Shown: piece after piece, positions 26,244 through 34,765 of the stretch
How the letters are laid out: each line of letters begins with the position of its first letter
Position numbering within the stretch: the first letter of the stretch is position 1
Source of the DNA: Paenibacillus glycanilyticus NBRC 16618
GTDB taxonomy: Bacteria; Bacillota; Bacilli; Paenibacillales; Paenibacillaceae
Direction of reading: 5' to 3'
Length of the DNA: 64,000 nt
Assembly (NCBI RefSeq): GCF_004000805.1
Contig: NZ_BILY01000004.1
Location: 185,890-249,889 of the forward strand
Program-made: the position numbers and the translations under genes
Notes under the pieces: model-generated
Told to the model about the DNA's origin: nothing
The model's input: the letters and a program-made list of their open reading frames with translations, nothing else
Database searches by the model: none

Positions 26244-26606
26244 ATGATGAATACTACGCTGAGCGGCCGAAATATCTACGAGGATTTCGAACTGGAATCG
26301 GATGTGCTTTACTTCAAGCTTGGTACTCTTGGTCTAGTCAGCTTCCACGGCAGAAACTACAACATAAAGAAGAGAATGACTGCCGAACAGATCCAGCAGC
26401 TCACCGCAAATAGCAGCTTCTATCCGGTGAATACGAATTGCTACATTAATATCGGCAAGATCAAGTCCATTGCCGGCGGCGTCGTATACTTTGGCTCGGA
26501 ATATCACGAGACGAAGCAAGTACCGGTACCTAGGCGCAAACAATACGTGCTGCAGCAGCTTTTCACTCAACGCACGATTAACAACGAGCTGCGCATAACA
26601 CCATAA
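26244..26606 (+). CDS. Single-domain LytTR DNA-binding protein
   Basis: A 120-residue protein that is essentially one LytTR DNA-binding domain (VLYFKLGTLGLVSFHGRNYN, SSFYPVNTNCYINIGKIKSI, KQVPVPRRKQYVLQQLF), without a receiver domain or membrane anchor. The family usually sits at the end of AgrA-type response regulators; stand-alone versions act as simple regulators. Start ATG 26244 follows AAGGGGG. A perfect cre on its promoter ties it to carbon status. It is followed by a very strong terminator, so it is monocistronic. Confidence 0.82.
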   Translation: MMNTTLSGRNIYEDFELESDVLYFKLGTLGLVSFHGRNYNIKKRMTAEQIQQLTANSSFYPVNTNCYINIGKIKSIAGGVVYFGSEYHETKQVPVPRRKQYVLQQLFTQRTINNELRITP

Positions 26607-26621
26607 GCTCTGCCTGTACGG

Positions 26622-26664
26622 ACAACCGCCGCATTCCAGCCCTGGAATGCGGCGGTTGTCTGTT
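26622..26664 (+). terminator. Strong terminator after the LytTR gene
   Basis: A long perfect stem: GACAACCGCCGCATTCCA pairs with its complement around a 4-nt loop, followed by TGTTC. The U tract is weak but the stem is 18 bp. Confidence 0.75.
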
Positions 26665-26716
26665 CAAGTTCATCCTGTTATTCTAAGGGAAGGTTGATTA
26701 TAAGGAGGCATTATCA

Positions 26717-27721
26717 ATGAGCACGCAAGGAAAAGCATTCGAGGAACAATATAAAGGCGAGCCTGCGGTATGGCTGCAATGGGGCTCTTACGAAGCGGCC
26801 GTGCTTCCTGGCGTTGGCGCGAATCTGATCGCATTCCGCGACACAAGCAAAGGCTATCATATTCTCCGCGAGCCAGCCGAGCAAGAAATGGAAGCGTTTA
26901 AAGCAAACCCCGGCGTTCACGGGATTCCGGTATTGTTCCCGCCGAACCGTTATGAAGACGGTACCTTTGAGTTGGGCGGCAAAACGTATACGTTCCCGAT
27001 TAACGAGCCTAAGACAGGCAACCATCTGCACGGCTTTGCCCATACGGCGGTCTGGGCGGTTGAGGACTACGGCGTAAACAAAACGGAAAGCTACGTATCC
27101 CTGAAGCTGTCGGTAGACGAGAAGCATCCGATCTTCGAATTCCTGCCGCACGCGTTTACCCTTCGTCTGCGTTACGCCTTGAACGATACCGGACTTCTTC
27201 AGCATATTTCCGTACATAATGAAGGACAAGACGCCATGCCTTGCATGGTTGCCTTCCATACTGCGGTTAACGCGCCATTCGCGCCAAACAGCACGCCGGA
27301 GGACTGCTCCTTCACGTTGACGATCGGCAAGCGCTGGGAAATGAGCGAGCGTATGCTGCCTACCGGCCAGTTCCTCCCGCTCTCCGAGGGCGAACAGGCT
27401 ATTCAAACAACTGGCGTCCCTACTTATTGGGAAGCGATGGACAACCACTACACGGCAGAACCACGCAACGGCCGCAACCAAATGGTGCTGACGGATGCGC
27501 GCGAGCAGGTTGCTCTCGTGTATGACGCGGGTACAGCCTTCAAGCAATGGATGGTATGGAATAACAACGCGACTAAAGGTTTCTTCTGCCCTGAGCCGCA
27601 GCTTAACCTGGTTAATGCGCCAAACGTTGACCTGCCGGCCGATGAGATTGGTCTCGTCAGCCTGGAGCCGGGCGGCATTTGGGAGAACTCGAGCCGTTTC
27701 TACCTGCGATCGGTAAAATAA
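26717..27721 (+). CDS. Aldose 1-epimerase family protein
   Basis: A 334-residue galactose-mutarotase-like beta-sandwich enzyme that interconverts alpha and beta anomers of hexoses. Signature parts are VLPGVGANLIAFRD, GIPVLFPPNRYEDG, the active-site region NHLHGFAHTAVWAVE with catalytic His, MVAFHTAVNAPFA and the C-terminal KGFFCPEPQLNLVNAPN with the catalytic-type Glu. There is no signal peptide. The ribosome site is AAGGAGG before ATG 26717. It has its own terminator, so it appears to be a single-gene unit. Confidence 0.9.
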   Translation: MSTQGKAFEEQYKGEPAVWLQWGSYEAAVLPGVGANLIAFRDTSKGYHILREPAEQEMEAFKANPGVHGIPVLFPPNRYEDGTFELGGKTYTFPINEPKTGNHLHGFAHTAVWAVEDYGVNKTESYVSLKLSVDEKHPIFEFLPHAFTLRLRYALNDTGLLQHISVHNEGQDAMPCMVAFHTAVNAPFAPNSTPEDCSFTLTIGKRWEMSERMLPTGQFLPLSEGEQAIQTTGVPTYWEAMDNHYTAEPRNGRNQMVLTDAREQVALVYDAGTAFKQWMVWNNNATKGFFCPEPQLNLVNAPNVDLPADEIGLVSLEPGGIWENSSRFYLRSVK

Positions 27722-27724
27722 TAA

Positions 27725-27769
27725 AATACAGCAGCCCCGGAGAGTTTTCCGGGGCTGCTGTATTTTAAC
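27725..27769. terminator. Bidirectional-type terminator after the epimerase
   Basis: AAAATACAGCAGCCCCGGA pairs with its complement around AGAGTTT, with A and T tracts on either side. Confidence 0.85.
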
Positions 27770-27778
27770 CCCCATTTC

Positions 27779-27961
27779 TAACGAAACCTCATATTCTTAT
27801 TCCGCTCATTAGAGGACTTTCAAAATTCTAACGAAACATCGAAACGTTATTTAAGAAAAACCCCTGCCAAATCAGCCCAAACTATCTAAATAACGATACT
27901 ACGTTTCATTAGAGCTCAGAATCCGCTTCTATAGCGCAAATAAGAATATGACGTTTCGTTA
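27779..27961. repeat. 183-bp nested palindromic repeat element
   Basis: Outer arms of 23 bp (27779-27801 and 27939-27961) are inverted copies with one mismatch and begin TAACGAAAC. Inner arms (27828-27854 and 27886-27912) are a second inverted pair starting CTAACGAAAC. The two spacers between outer and inner arms are both 26 nt. The whole would fold into a long cruciform or RNA hairpin. No coding potential was seen. Confidence 0.8.
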
Positions 27962-27980
27962 AAACTCCGCTGCTCCGGAA

Positions 27981-28013
27981 AAAAGGGCTGTTCCTTCCGG
28001 AACAGCCCTTTTC
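27981..28013. terminator. Terminator of the diaminopropionate operon
   Basis: AAAAGGGCTGTTCC / GGAACAGCCCTTTT with a 2-nt spacer (TT); symmetric, so it works in both directions. It lies 4 nt from the sbnB-like stop. Confidence 0.88.
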
Positions 28014-28016
28014 TTT

Positions 28017-28985
28017 CTATTCCAATCTCAGACCCACGACAAGCCGCTCCGCAGCCTCGGCATAATGCGCCGCAACGGCGACATCAAAGATTGCAAGCCC
28101 CATTGGCGTAAATAACGTTGGTCCCGCAGGTCGAATGATTTGCTCCAAAGGAAGCGTCAGTGCATCGGCCAGCGTCAACGTATCTTCTGCCTGCAGGCCG
28201 GCATGCAAATGCAGACGCTCCGTATCCGTATCCGCCCGGCAAATCTCCTCCCAGCTGTCAACAATAATAGTGCCCACGTTAGATAATGCCTCCAATCGAT
28301 AATCGCGCAGCGAAACATGCATGAGAATCGCATCCGGCTTGGCAGGCTCATCGATATAGCGCTCCGGCGCAGCCGTGCAAGTAAACACCACATCCGCTCC
28401 CCGGTATGCCTCCTGCCAGGATGCTGCTTTCTCAACCGGAATAACGGCCGGCACTCCCTCCAACCACTCATTAATCTCAATGTCCCTACGGTCAAAAACG
28501 GAAATTCGACTGATCCGGTCACCAAGCAGGCCGTTTAGCATATGCACGTGCATCCGCCCGATTGGCCCCATGCCGATCAACGCCACCTGTAGCGGCACCT
28601 CTTTCTCCGCAACCAGCTTGCGCAGCATCGCACCGCTCACCGCCGCTGTCCGGATAGCGCTAATGAGGCTGCCTTGCACCATCGCAACGGGAACGCCGGT
28701 ATCCGGGTCATTCAGAATCGTAACGCTGTTTGCTCTCGGCAGTCCATTCTCAATATTGCCCGGAAAGCTGGCAATCCACTTGAGACCGGCAGCACGCACC
28801 GGGCGGCTGACAAAAGCAGGCATCGCAATGATCCGGTTACGCTCATCCCCGTATTTCAGATAAGGCTTTATCGGCTGCGCGCACTCGCCAGCGGCGTAAG
28901 CAGCCGCCGCATCTCCAATAAGCTCGGCCAATGCCAGCCAGTCAATGCCGATCCTCTCAAGATCTCGTTCATTCAAATAAATCAT
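28017..28985 (-). CDS. Ornithine-cyclodeaminase-family dehydrogenase (SbnB-like)
   Basis: A 322-residue NAD-dependent enzyme of the OCD/mu-crystallin family. The Rossmann motif VALIGMGPIGRMHVHML lies mid-protein, with GLKWIASFPGNIENGLPRA and FTPMGLAIFDVAVA as family segments. The adjacent SbnA-like gene points to SbnB function: oxidative hydrolysis of N-(1-amino-1-carboxyethyl)-glutamate to L-2,3-diaminopropionate plus 2-oxoglutarate. Start ATG 28985 has AAGGAGG. It lies 14 nt after the SbnA-like gene. An ordinary ornithine cyclodeaminase is possible but less likely given the pairing. Confidence 0.83.
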   Translation of the reverse strand: MIYLNERDLERIGIDWLALAELIGDAAAAYAAGECAQPIKPYLKYGDERNRIIAMPAFVSRPVRAAGLKWIASFPGNIENGLPRANSVTILNDPDTGVPVAMVQGSLISAIRTAAVSGAMLRKLVAEKEVPLQVALIGMGPIGRMHVHMLNGLLGDRISRISVFDRRDIEINEWLEGVPAVIPVEKAASWQEAYRGADVVFTCTAAPERYIDEPAKPDAILMHVSLRDYRLEALSNVGTIIVDSWEEICRADTDTERLHLHAGLQAEDTLTLADALTLPLEQIIRPAGPTLFTPMGLAIFDVAVAAHYAEAAERLVVGLRLE

Positions 28986-28999
28986 GAAATGATTCCTCC

Positions 29000-29983
29000 T
29001 TACTTATGCAGTCCGGACGTAAAAGCTTCGCCGAATATCCGTGTTACCCACGTATCGTCATAAACGGTATTCAAATAGCGTTCTCCCCGGTCCGGCAGCA
29101 GTACCGCGCAGGTTGAGCCGGGCTCGATGAACGGACTATATTTTTCTACAGCCGCTATCACTCCCCCAGAGGAGCCTCCGGCCAGAATGGATTCCATGCG
29201 AACCAGCTTTCGGCAGCCGGCAATGCAATCTCGGTCGTTTACGCGTACAACCTCATGAATCCCCTCGTCCGGACAAAGCCCCGGCTTAATGCCTGCCCCA
29301 AGTCCGGGCAGCAGACGCGTAACCTTCCCCTTTTCCCCGCCAAAAATAATGCTGCCTTCCGCATCTACCGCAATGACCTTCGTCTGCAGCCCGTTTTCCC
29401 GGATGTAGTCCACGCAGCCCCGAATCGTTCCGCAGGTGCTAACGCCGCAGAACAAATAATCCAACTTGGGAAGATCGGCGGCCATCTCGGCCATAGTCGT
29501 CCGCTGATGGGACAAGGCATTGTTTTTGTTGCCGTATTGATTCGGCCAAAAAGCATCCGGCAGCCGCTTTAGCCACCTGCGAACGCGGGCAAGCCGTGCG
29601 GGCACGAATTCTCCCGTCTCCGGATCAGGCTTCTCGACCAGATCAATTCTTGCTCCGTAAGCCCGGAGCACGCGAAGATTCGCTTCCGTTGTTTTGGGAT
29701 CTACCACGCATATAAACTTAAAGCCCATCGTGTTGCACAGCTGCGCAAGCCCTACCGCGAGATTGCCCGAACTGGACTCCACGATAACGGAGCCGGGTTT
29801 AATCCGGCCATCCAATAACGCGGCCTCCAGCATAGCCTTTGCCGGACGGTCCTTTACGCTTCCGCCGGGATTATGCATCTCCAGCTTCGCGTATACCTCA
29901 AAATCGGCATGACCAAACAGTCTTCCAAGCTTCACCATGGGGGTATTGCCAATCATGGACGCAACATTATCGTAAACGCTCAT
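29000..29983 (-). CDS. PLP-dependent cysteine-synthase-like enzyme (SbnA-like)
   Basis: A 327-residue fold-type II PLP enzyme. NPGGSVKDRPA holds the Schiff-base lysine, SSSGNLAVGLAQ is the substrate loop and GVSTCGTIRGCVDYI the phosphate-binding loop. SbnA uses O-phosphoserine and glutamate to make the precursor of L-2,3-diaminopropionate, which SbnB completes. The start overlaps the upstream ligase gene by 4 nt (ATGA) and the SbnB-like gene follows after 16 nt, so all three are co-translated. A true cysteine synthase is the alternative, but the SbnB neighbour argues against it. Confidence 0.85.
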   Translation of the reverse strand: MSVYDNVASMIGNTPMVKLGRLFGHADFEVYAKLEMHNPGGSVKDRPAKAMLEAALLDGRIKPGSVIVESSSGNLAVGLAQLCNTMGFKFICVVDPKTTEANLRVLRAYGARIDLVEKPDPETGEFVPARLARVRRWLKRLPDAFWPNQYGNKNNALSHQRTTMAEMAADLPKLDYLFCGVSTCGTIRGCVDYIRENGLQTKVIAVDAEGSIIFGGEKGKVTRLLPGLGAGIKPGLCPDEGIHEVVRVNDRDCIAGCRKLVRMESILAGGSSGGVIAAVEKYSPFIEPGSTCAVLLPDRGERYLNTVYDDTWVTRIFGEAFTSGLHK

Positions 29984-31242
29984 CCATGATCCCTTCCTTC
30001 GCTGCCCTGCTGCACAAACAGCTTTTTCTGCTTAATCGGCTTTTTCCCCGTTCCCTCCGGCATAGCGGAGTCCGTATCTTTGCCAAGAAACAAAACATCC
30101 ATTTGTTCCAGCAGACCGCCCCGGATCATCGCGCCGATCGCGGGGATCGTGCTATGCAGCTCATCGCGAACCGCTGTCCTCGTACCTTCATCTAAATCAT
30201 CAGCAGTCGTAATGTTGACCTGCAGCTTATTGCCGTTCACAAGCACCTTCACTACGGCCTGCCGGACATGCTTGAAGATCGCATTTTCGATATCGTAAAT
30301 GCTGATTTTTTCCCCATGCTTGAGCTCCGGTCCGACCCGCTTCACAATAGCATCAAAGGTGGTCATCCGCTTGCCGTCCCGCTCTTCGACCCTTAAATCG
30401 CGGACAACATCGTAAGTGACGAAGCGAAGCGCCGGGAATCGCCGACGCACAAGCGAGGTTAACACCAGGAGCTGCTCTCCGGCAGGAAGCTCGACGTCGG
30501 GCAGACCTGCCTCAGCCGGTTCCACGCCCTCGGCTATAATGCCGTCCATAACCACATACCGTTCGATCGTCCGGTCATAATAAGCAATTGTTCCAATTTC
30601 GATGCTGCCCAGCGTATCCATTACGTCCCGTTCGGTAATGCCAAGACGTTCCGCAACCCGCTGACGCCACGCGGGCGGTGCCGGCTCCCCAACCAGAATG
30701 ACGCATCGCACGCCCCAGTTAAAATCCGGAGGCGCAACGCGAAGCATCCCGTCAAGCAGAGAAGGCATCGTATACAGCACATCCGGTTGATACTCCGCAA
30801 TACGGATCAAATGGGCGGCTGCAGGCAAGCCAAATGGAACCGATTCGCATGCAAGACCTAGCTCTTCGAATATTTGCACCGCCGTAGCTTCCGCATGCCC
30901 CGTCCCCATATCGCTTAATGCCCGGGAAACTTCATAGTTTTTGAGGAGCTGTGCAAACATTTCTTTTTTATACTGAATATAAGCATCCTCGTCGCTGGCA
31001 TCATAATAGATAGCTTTTCTTTTATTGCCGCTTGTACCCGAAGTCCGGTAGACATTCCAGTCTAGCGGAACAGCCTTCTCGTCGCTCTCGTAATAGGGCA
31101 GCAATCTGTCCTGCGTGAGAAGAGGAACATCCTCCCAATTGAAGCTTTTATTATCCCCGGTCATCTCTTTATACCAAGGATACAGCAGTCTCACTTCCTC
31201 CCATTTGGCGCGTAGAGAAGGTAAATTCATAGAAATAGGCAT
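29980..31242 (-). CDS. PaaK-like adenylate-forming ligase
   Basis: A 420-residue member of the phenylacetate-CoA ligase/coenzyme F390 synthetase branch of ANL enzymes. NVYRTSGTSGNKRKAIYYD is the ATP-binding P-loop motif, DTLGSIEIGTIAYYD the A5-type substrate/adenylate motif, and a C-terminal GKKPIKQKK carries the likely catalytic lysine. It would activate a carboxylic acid as acyl-AMP and perhaps transfer it to CoA, a carrier or an amine. First gene of the diaminopropionate operon (GGAGG before ATG 31242). I infer that it activates a building block to be joined to diaminopropionate. The acid is unknown. Confidence 0.78.
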   Translation of the reverse strand: MPISMNLPSLRAKWEEVRLLYPWYKEMTGDNKSFNWEDVPLLTQDRLLPYYESDEKAVPLDWNVYRTSGTSGNKRKAIYYDASDEDAYIQYKKEMFAQLLKNYEVSRALSDMGTGHAEATAVQIFEELGLACESVPFGLPAAAHLIRIAEYQPDVLYTMPSLLDGMLRVAPPDFNWGVRCVILVGEPAPPAWRQRVAERLGITERDVMDTLGSIEIGTIAYYDRTIERYVVMDGIIAEGVEPAEAGLPDVELPAGEQLLVLTSLVRRRFPALRFVTYDVVRDLRVEERDGKRMTTFDAIVKRVGPELKHGEKISIYDIENAIFKHVRQAVVKVLVNGNKLQVNITTADDLDEGTRTAVRDELHSTIPAIGAMIRGGLLEQMDVLFLGKDTDSAMPEGTGKKPIKQKKLFVQQGSEGRDHG

Positions 31243-31394
31243 GAAGCATCCTCCATTTCAGTCGATCATTCTACCATCCTATGCGCCCCAAAAGAGAATC
31301 GCCCCGCATAAGGCCCACTCGAAGCAGAAAAGGCAAGCATATCTTAACTCTGTAAGACTACCATGTCAGGAAGACGGAGGAAGATTGTGTCCCT

Positions 31395-32144
31395 ATGAGA
31401 AAAAGAAGAGGCGTATATAACAAATGGGCCAAAACCATTGTTCTGAACCGAAAAGCTTCAACGCGTAGTCATGTTCCGCATACTCTCCTATTCAGCGAAA
31501 AATCTTTGAAGAGCATGCTGCGGCTCTACCAAATGGTTTATGTCAAACCAAATGCCGGCTCCCACGGCGATGGGGTTATGCGAGTGGAACACAAGAACGG
31601 TACCTATTCTTATCAGCTCGGTGCAAAAAAGAGAAGCAATCTGACCTGGGCGCAGCTTGTCGCTTCCTTGACGCACAAAATCCAAGGCACCAAGTACATT
31701 ATTCAACGCGGCATTCATTTGTCCAGATTCAAAAACCGGATTTACGACCTTCGGGTCGAAGTGCAATTAAACGAGTACGGGCGCTGGCAGATTACCGGCA
31801 TGCTTGCCCGGGTTGCCCAGCAAGGCATGGCCGTAACCAACGGGGCGCAAGGCGCCGATGTTTACCCCTTTAGATCCGTAATCGCATCGCATGGAGGGAC
31901 CGAGCTAGTTCGCAAGGTGGCTTCTCAGTTGAATAGCATGTGCATCGAATGCGCACATCAACTTAAAGCCCAGTATCCCTTCTTGACCGAGCTAGGCTTC
32001 GACATTGCGCTGGACCAGCAGCTGCATCCTTGGATTCTCGAAGTGAATACAACCCCTGAGGCTATTCCCTTCAAGAAGCTCCCGACGCTAAAAATGTACA
32101 AACGCATTCTCCATTTGCGCAAATTGAATGCCCGCAGAACTTAA
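31395..32144 (+). CDS. YheC/YheD-family ATP-grasp protein
   Basis: A 249-residue protein of the endospore coat-associated YheC/D family with an ATP-grasp fold. VYVKPNAGSHGDGVMRVE is the glycine-rich ATP loop, YDLRVEVQLNEYG a central strand, and LGFDIALDQQLHPWILEVN the metal- and ATP-binding end. It is basic at both termini. Its ligation substrate is unknown. Start ATG 31395 is 15 nt from GGAGG, which is long, but no better in-frame start exists. It supports a spore-forming host. Confidence 0.85.
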   Translation: MRKRRGVYNKWAKTIVLNRKASTRSHVPHTLLFSEKSLKSMLRLYQMVYVKPNAGSHGDGVMRVEHKNGTYSYQLGAKKRSNLTWAQLVASLTHKIQGTKYIIQRGIHLSRFKNRIYDLRVEVQLNEYGRWQITGMLARVAQQGMAVTNGAQGADVYPFRSVIASHGGTELVRKVASQLNSMCIECAHQLKAQYPFLTELGFDIALDQQLHPWILEVNTTPEAIPFKKLPTLKMYKRILHLRKLNARRT

Positions 32145-32281
32145 GCGCAACAAGGAAAAACTTATTTGCTCTGATATTTTGAACAAGCTTTTTGAATAAC
32201 TTCTATAGTAGGTCGATGCTTACGAAAACAAGAATTGCTTGTGATTTCTTAAGCCAATGCTTACGAGGAGGGTTCAACAGG

Positions 32282-32947
32282 ATGTCCATCGTTCAAATGG
32301 AGCAGATTACGAAGCATTACCGCATGGGCGGGCAGCGTTACACGGCCTTGCAGCATATTTCGCTGGAAGTGCAGGAAGGCGAATTTGTTGCCATTCAAGG
32401 GCCGTCCGGCTCCGGTAAATCTACGCTCATGAATATCATGGGCTGCCTGGACACTGCCGACAGCGGCACTTATGTGCTGGAGGGCAGACGGGTATCGGCA
32501 ATGAACGATAATCAACTGGCGGATGTGCGCAACAGGAGGATCGGGTTTATTTTTCAAAGCTATAATCTGATACCAACCTTGTCGGCCTACGACAATGTAG
32601 AGCTGCCGTTAATCTACCGGGGAATTCCCGGGCATCAGAGAAAAAAAGCGGTGCTGGATACGCTCGAATCGGTTGGGCTGAGCGGACATCTGCACCACCG
32701 CCCGGCGGAATTGTCAGGGGGGCAGCAGCAAAGGGTCGCAATTGCGAGAGCGCTTGCAACAAATCCTTCGATACTGCTCGCGGATGAACCTACGGGCGCG
32801 CTCGATTCGCATACGGGAAAAGAAATCATGGCGCTTTTAACCAAGCTGCATGCGGAAGGCCATACGATTATCCTGATCACCCATGATCAGGCGGTAGCTT
32901 CGTACGCGGATCGAATCCTATATATTAGAGATGGAGCTATTGCTTAA
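32282..32947 (+). CDS. ABC transporter ATPase, MacB/LolD type, without permease
   Basis: A 221-residue ABC ATPase. Walker A is GPSGSGKST, the Q-loop is FQSYNLIPTLSAYDNVELP, the signature is LSGGQQQRVAIARAL, Walker B is ILLADEPTGALD and the H-loop is ITHDQ. The sequence type belongs with MacB/LolD/FtsE-like exporters or mechanotransmitters, which need an FtsX-type permease. None is encoded within at least 10 kb on either side. ATG 32282 has AGGAGGG upstream; the longer frame to 32192 has no ribosome site. Probably monocistronic. Confidence 0.9.
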   Translation: MSIVQMEQITKHYRMGGQRYTALQHISLEVQEGEFVAIQGPSGSGKSTLMNIMGCLDTADSGTYVLEGRRVSAMNDNQLADVRNRRIGFIFQSYNLIPTLSAYDNVELPLIYRGIPGHQRKKAVLDTLESVGLSGHLHHRPAELSGGQQQRVAIARALATNPSILLADEPTGALDSHTGKEIMALLTKLHAEGHTIILITHDQAVASYADRILYIRDGAIA

Positions 32948-33099
32948 ATCTTAAGCCTCATTGCTTTCCGGCTGTATGCGGAGGGTTATGGGGCTTATTG
33001 GCGTGCGGAAGCGGCGAAATTGACTTCTTACGCCGGACAAGTTACTTTTAGACAATAAACAATGGCAAGTCAACGCAAGCAAAGAAAGGGTTATGTAAA

Positions 33100-33621
33100 A
33101 TGTCACTTACGCATGCAACTTTTGCCGGAGGATGCTTCTGGTGTATGGTTACGCCTTTTGAGGAGCTTCCAGGCATTCACGGGATCGTATCCGGTTATAT
33201 GGGAGGCCATGTGGCCAATCCGACTTACGAAGAGGTTAAAAAAGGGACAACCGGTCATCTCGAGGTCGTCCAGATTACGTTCGATCCGGCGGTATTCCCT
33301 TATGAACGCCTGCTTGAGCTATTCTGGCCGCAGATTGACCCAACCGATGACGAAGGACAGTTCCAGGATCGCGGGAGCCAGTACCGCACAGCAATCTTCT
33401 ATTATAACGAGGAGCAGAAGGATCTCGCCCTTGCTTCCAAGCAGGCGCTGGCGTTATCCGGTCGCTTCGACAAGCCGATTGTGACGGAGATTCGGGAGGC
33501 GGAGACGTTCTACCCGGCGGAGGATTATCATCAGGATTATCACAAGAAGAATCCGAAGCATTACAAAGAAGACCGCGCCCAGTCCGGACGCGACGAATTT
33601 ATTGAGCAGAACTGGAAATGA
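33100..33621 (+). CDS. msrA: Peptide methionine sulfoxide reductase A
   Basis: A 173-residue MsrA, which reduces methionine-S-sulfoxide in proteins using thioredoxin. The active site GGCFWC is at ~10-15 and the rest of the fold is standard (YMGGHVANPTYEEVKKG, DRGSQYRTAIFY, FYPAEDYHQDYH). The resolving cysteine usually found near the C-terminus is not present, since no Cys follows the second Cys of GCFWC; recycling must use that residue or an external thiol. No msrB is fused or adjacent. A terminator follows, shared with the convergent oxidoreductase. Confidence 0.94.
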   Translation: MSLTHATFAGGCFWCMVTPFEELPGIHGIVSGYMGGHVANPTYEEVKKGTTGHLEVVQITFDPAVFPYERLLELFWPQIDPTDDEGQFQDRGSQYRTAIFYYNEEQKDLALASKQALALSGRFDKPIVTEIREAETFYPAEDYHQDYHKKNPKHYKEDRAQSGRDEFIEQNWK

Positions 33622-33639
33622 TCGTTGTCTTCGCAAAAA

Positions 33640-33696
33640 GAAACCCGCTTGGCCTGCCGTTATAATCGATACGGCAAGCAAGCGGGTTTTCTTTTT
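33640..33696. terminator. Bidirectional terminator between msrA and the oxidoreductase
   Basis: AAACCCGCTTG (33641-33651) pairs with CAAGCGGGTTT, with an inner pair (GCCGT / ACGGC) and T runs on both strands. Confidence 0.82.
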
Positions 33697-34687
33697 ATCC
33701 AAGCTTTACGATTGTCCGGCCGCGCACTTGACCTTGCAAAATAAGGGCAAGCTCCTCCGGCAGCTGCTCCAGCTGGATTTCGTTTACGATCGTGTTGCTT
33801 AGCATCGTAGGCTTCAGGTCTGAGGCGAGGCGCTCCCAAACCCGGCTGCGGAGCTCCATCGGACATTCCACCGAGTCGATGCCAAGCCAGTTCACCCCTC
33901 TAAGAATAAAAGGATAAACCGAGGTCTCAACTTCAACGCCGCCGGTTAATCCGCTTGTGGCAACGGATCCTCCGTATTGGAGCGTGCTCAGCAGGTAGGA
34001 AAGTGTTTTCCCCCCAACCGGATCCACGGCAGCCGCCCAGAGCGGTCGCCGGATCGGCCTCTGTTCCGTTTCCGTCAGTTCATCCCTATGAATGACATGC
34101 TTGGCGCCAAGCTCCTTCAAGTAAGCCTCTTCGCTGAGTCTTCCCGTGCTGGCCGTTACCTCGTAACCCCGTTTGGCAAGTATGTTGACGGCAACGCTGC
34201 CTACCCCACCGCTTGCACCTGCGACAACGACCGGACCTTTCTCCGGTGTTAGTCCGTTATCCTCAAGCCGCTGAACGGATAACGCCGCCGTAAAGCCCGC
34301 CGTTCCCAGGATCATGGCCTCTCGTTGCGTAAGCCCGGTTGGCAAAGGAACAACCCAGCTTGCGGGAACCCGTGCCAGCTCGCTGTATCCCCCATAATGC
34401 GTTACGCCAAGACCATAGCTTGTTACGATGACTTCATCCCCCGGCTTATAACGCGGATCCGTAGATTCGGTTACGGTGCCGGAAAGGTCGATGCCCGGGA
34501 TATGCGGATAGCTTTTTATCATTCGCCCCCAAATTCCAACCATCCCGTCTTTATAGTTCACGCTGGAGTAGGCGACTCGAACGGTTACTTCTCCTTCGGG
34601 CAGATCGGCGGTAGTCAGATTTTTAATCGTTAGCGTTGGCGCTTCTTCCCCATTGTTATCCGCTACTAAAGCACGGAAGTGATCCAT
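33695..34687 (-). CDS. YhdH/AcuI-family zinc-less quinone/acrylyl-CoA oxidoreductase
   Basis: A 330-residue medium-chain dehydrogenase/reductase. YSSVNYKDGMVGIWG, PGIDLSGTV and the NADP-binding VVAGASGGVGSVAVNILA are typical of the YhdH/YhfP group; AcuI members reduce acrylyl-CoA. The structural zinc cysteines are absent, as in this group. I chose ATG 34687 (MDHFRALVADN) because GAAGGAG lies 11 nt upstream; upstream in-frame codons lack a ribosome site. Convergent with msrA. Confidence 0.88.
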   Translation of the reverse strand: MDHFRALVADNNGEEAPTLTIKNLTTADLPEGEVTVRVAYSSVNYKDGMVGIWGRMIKSYPHIPGIDLSGTVTESTDPRYKPGDEVIVTSYGLGVTHYGGYSELARVPASWVVPLPTGLTQREAMILGTAGFTAALSVQRLEDNGLTPEKGPVVVAGASGGVGSVAVNILAKRGYEVTASTGRLSEEAYLKELGAKHVIHRDELTETEQRPIRRPLWAAAVDPVGGKTLSYLLSTLQYGGSVATSGLTGGVEVETSVYPFILRGVNWLGIDSVECPMELRSRVWERLASDLKPTMLSNTIVNEIQLEQLPEELALILQGQVRGRTIVKLG

Positions 34688-34765
34688 TCTTGCATCCACT
34701 CCTTCGGTTTCGTTTCTTCCATTGTACCGGAAAGAGAAGGGCACATCCAAATCGGGGAAGATTAA

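Noticed and set aside
26714..27775. A 353-codon minus-strand frame opposite the aldose epimerase
   Set aside because: Antisense shadow; reads through the epimerase terminator.
32192..32281. N-terminal extension of the ABC ATPase
   Set aside because: AGGAGGG sits just before ATG 32282 and the upstream residues do not match the family.
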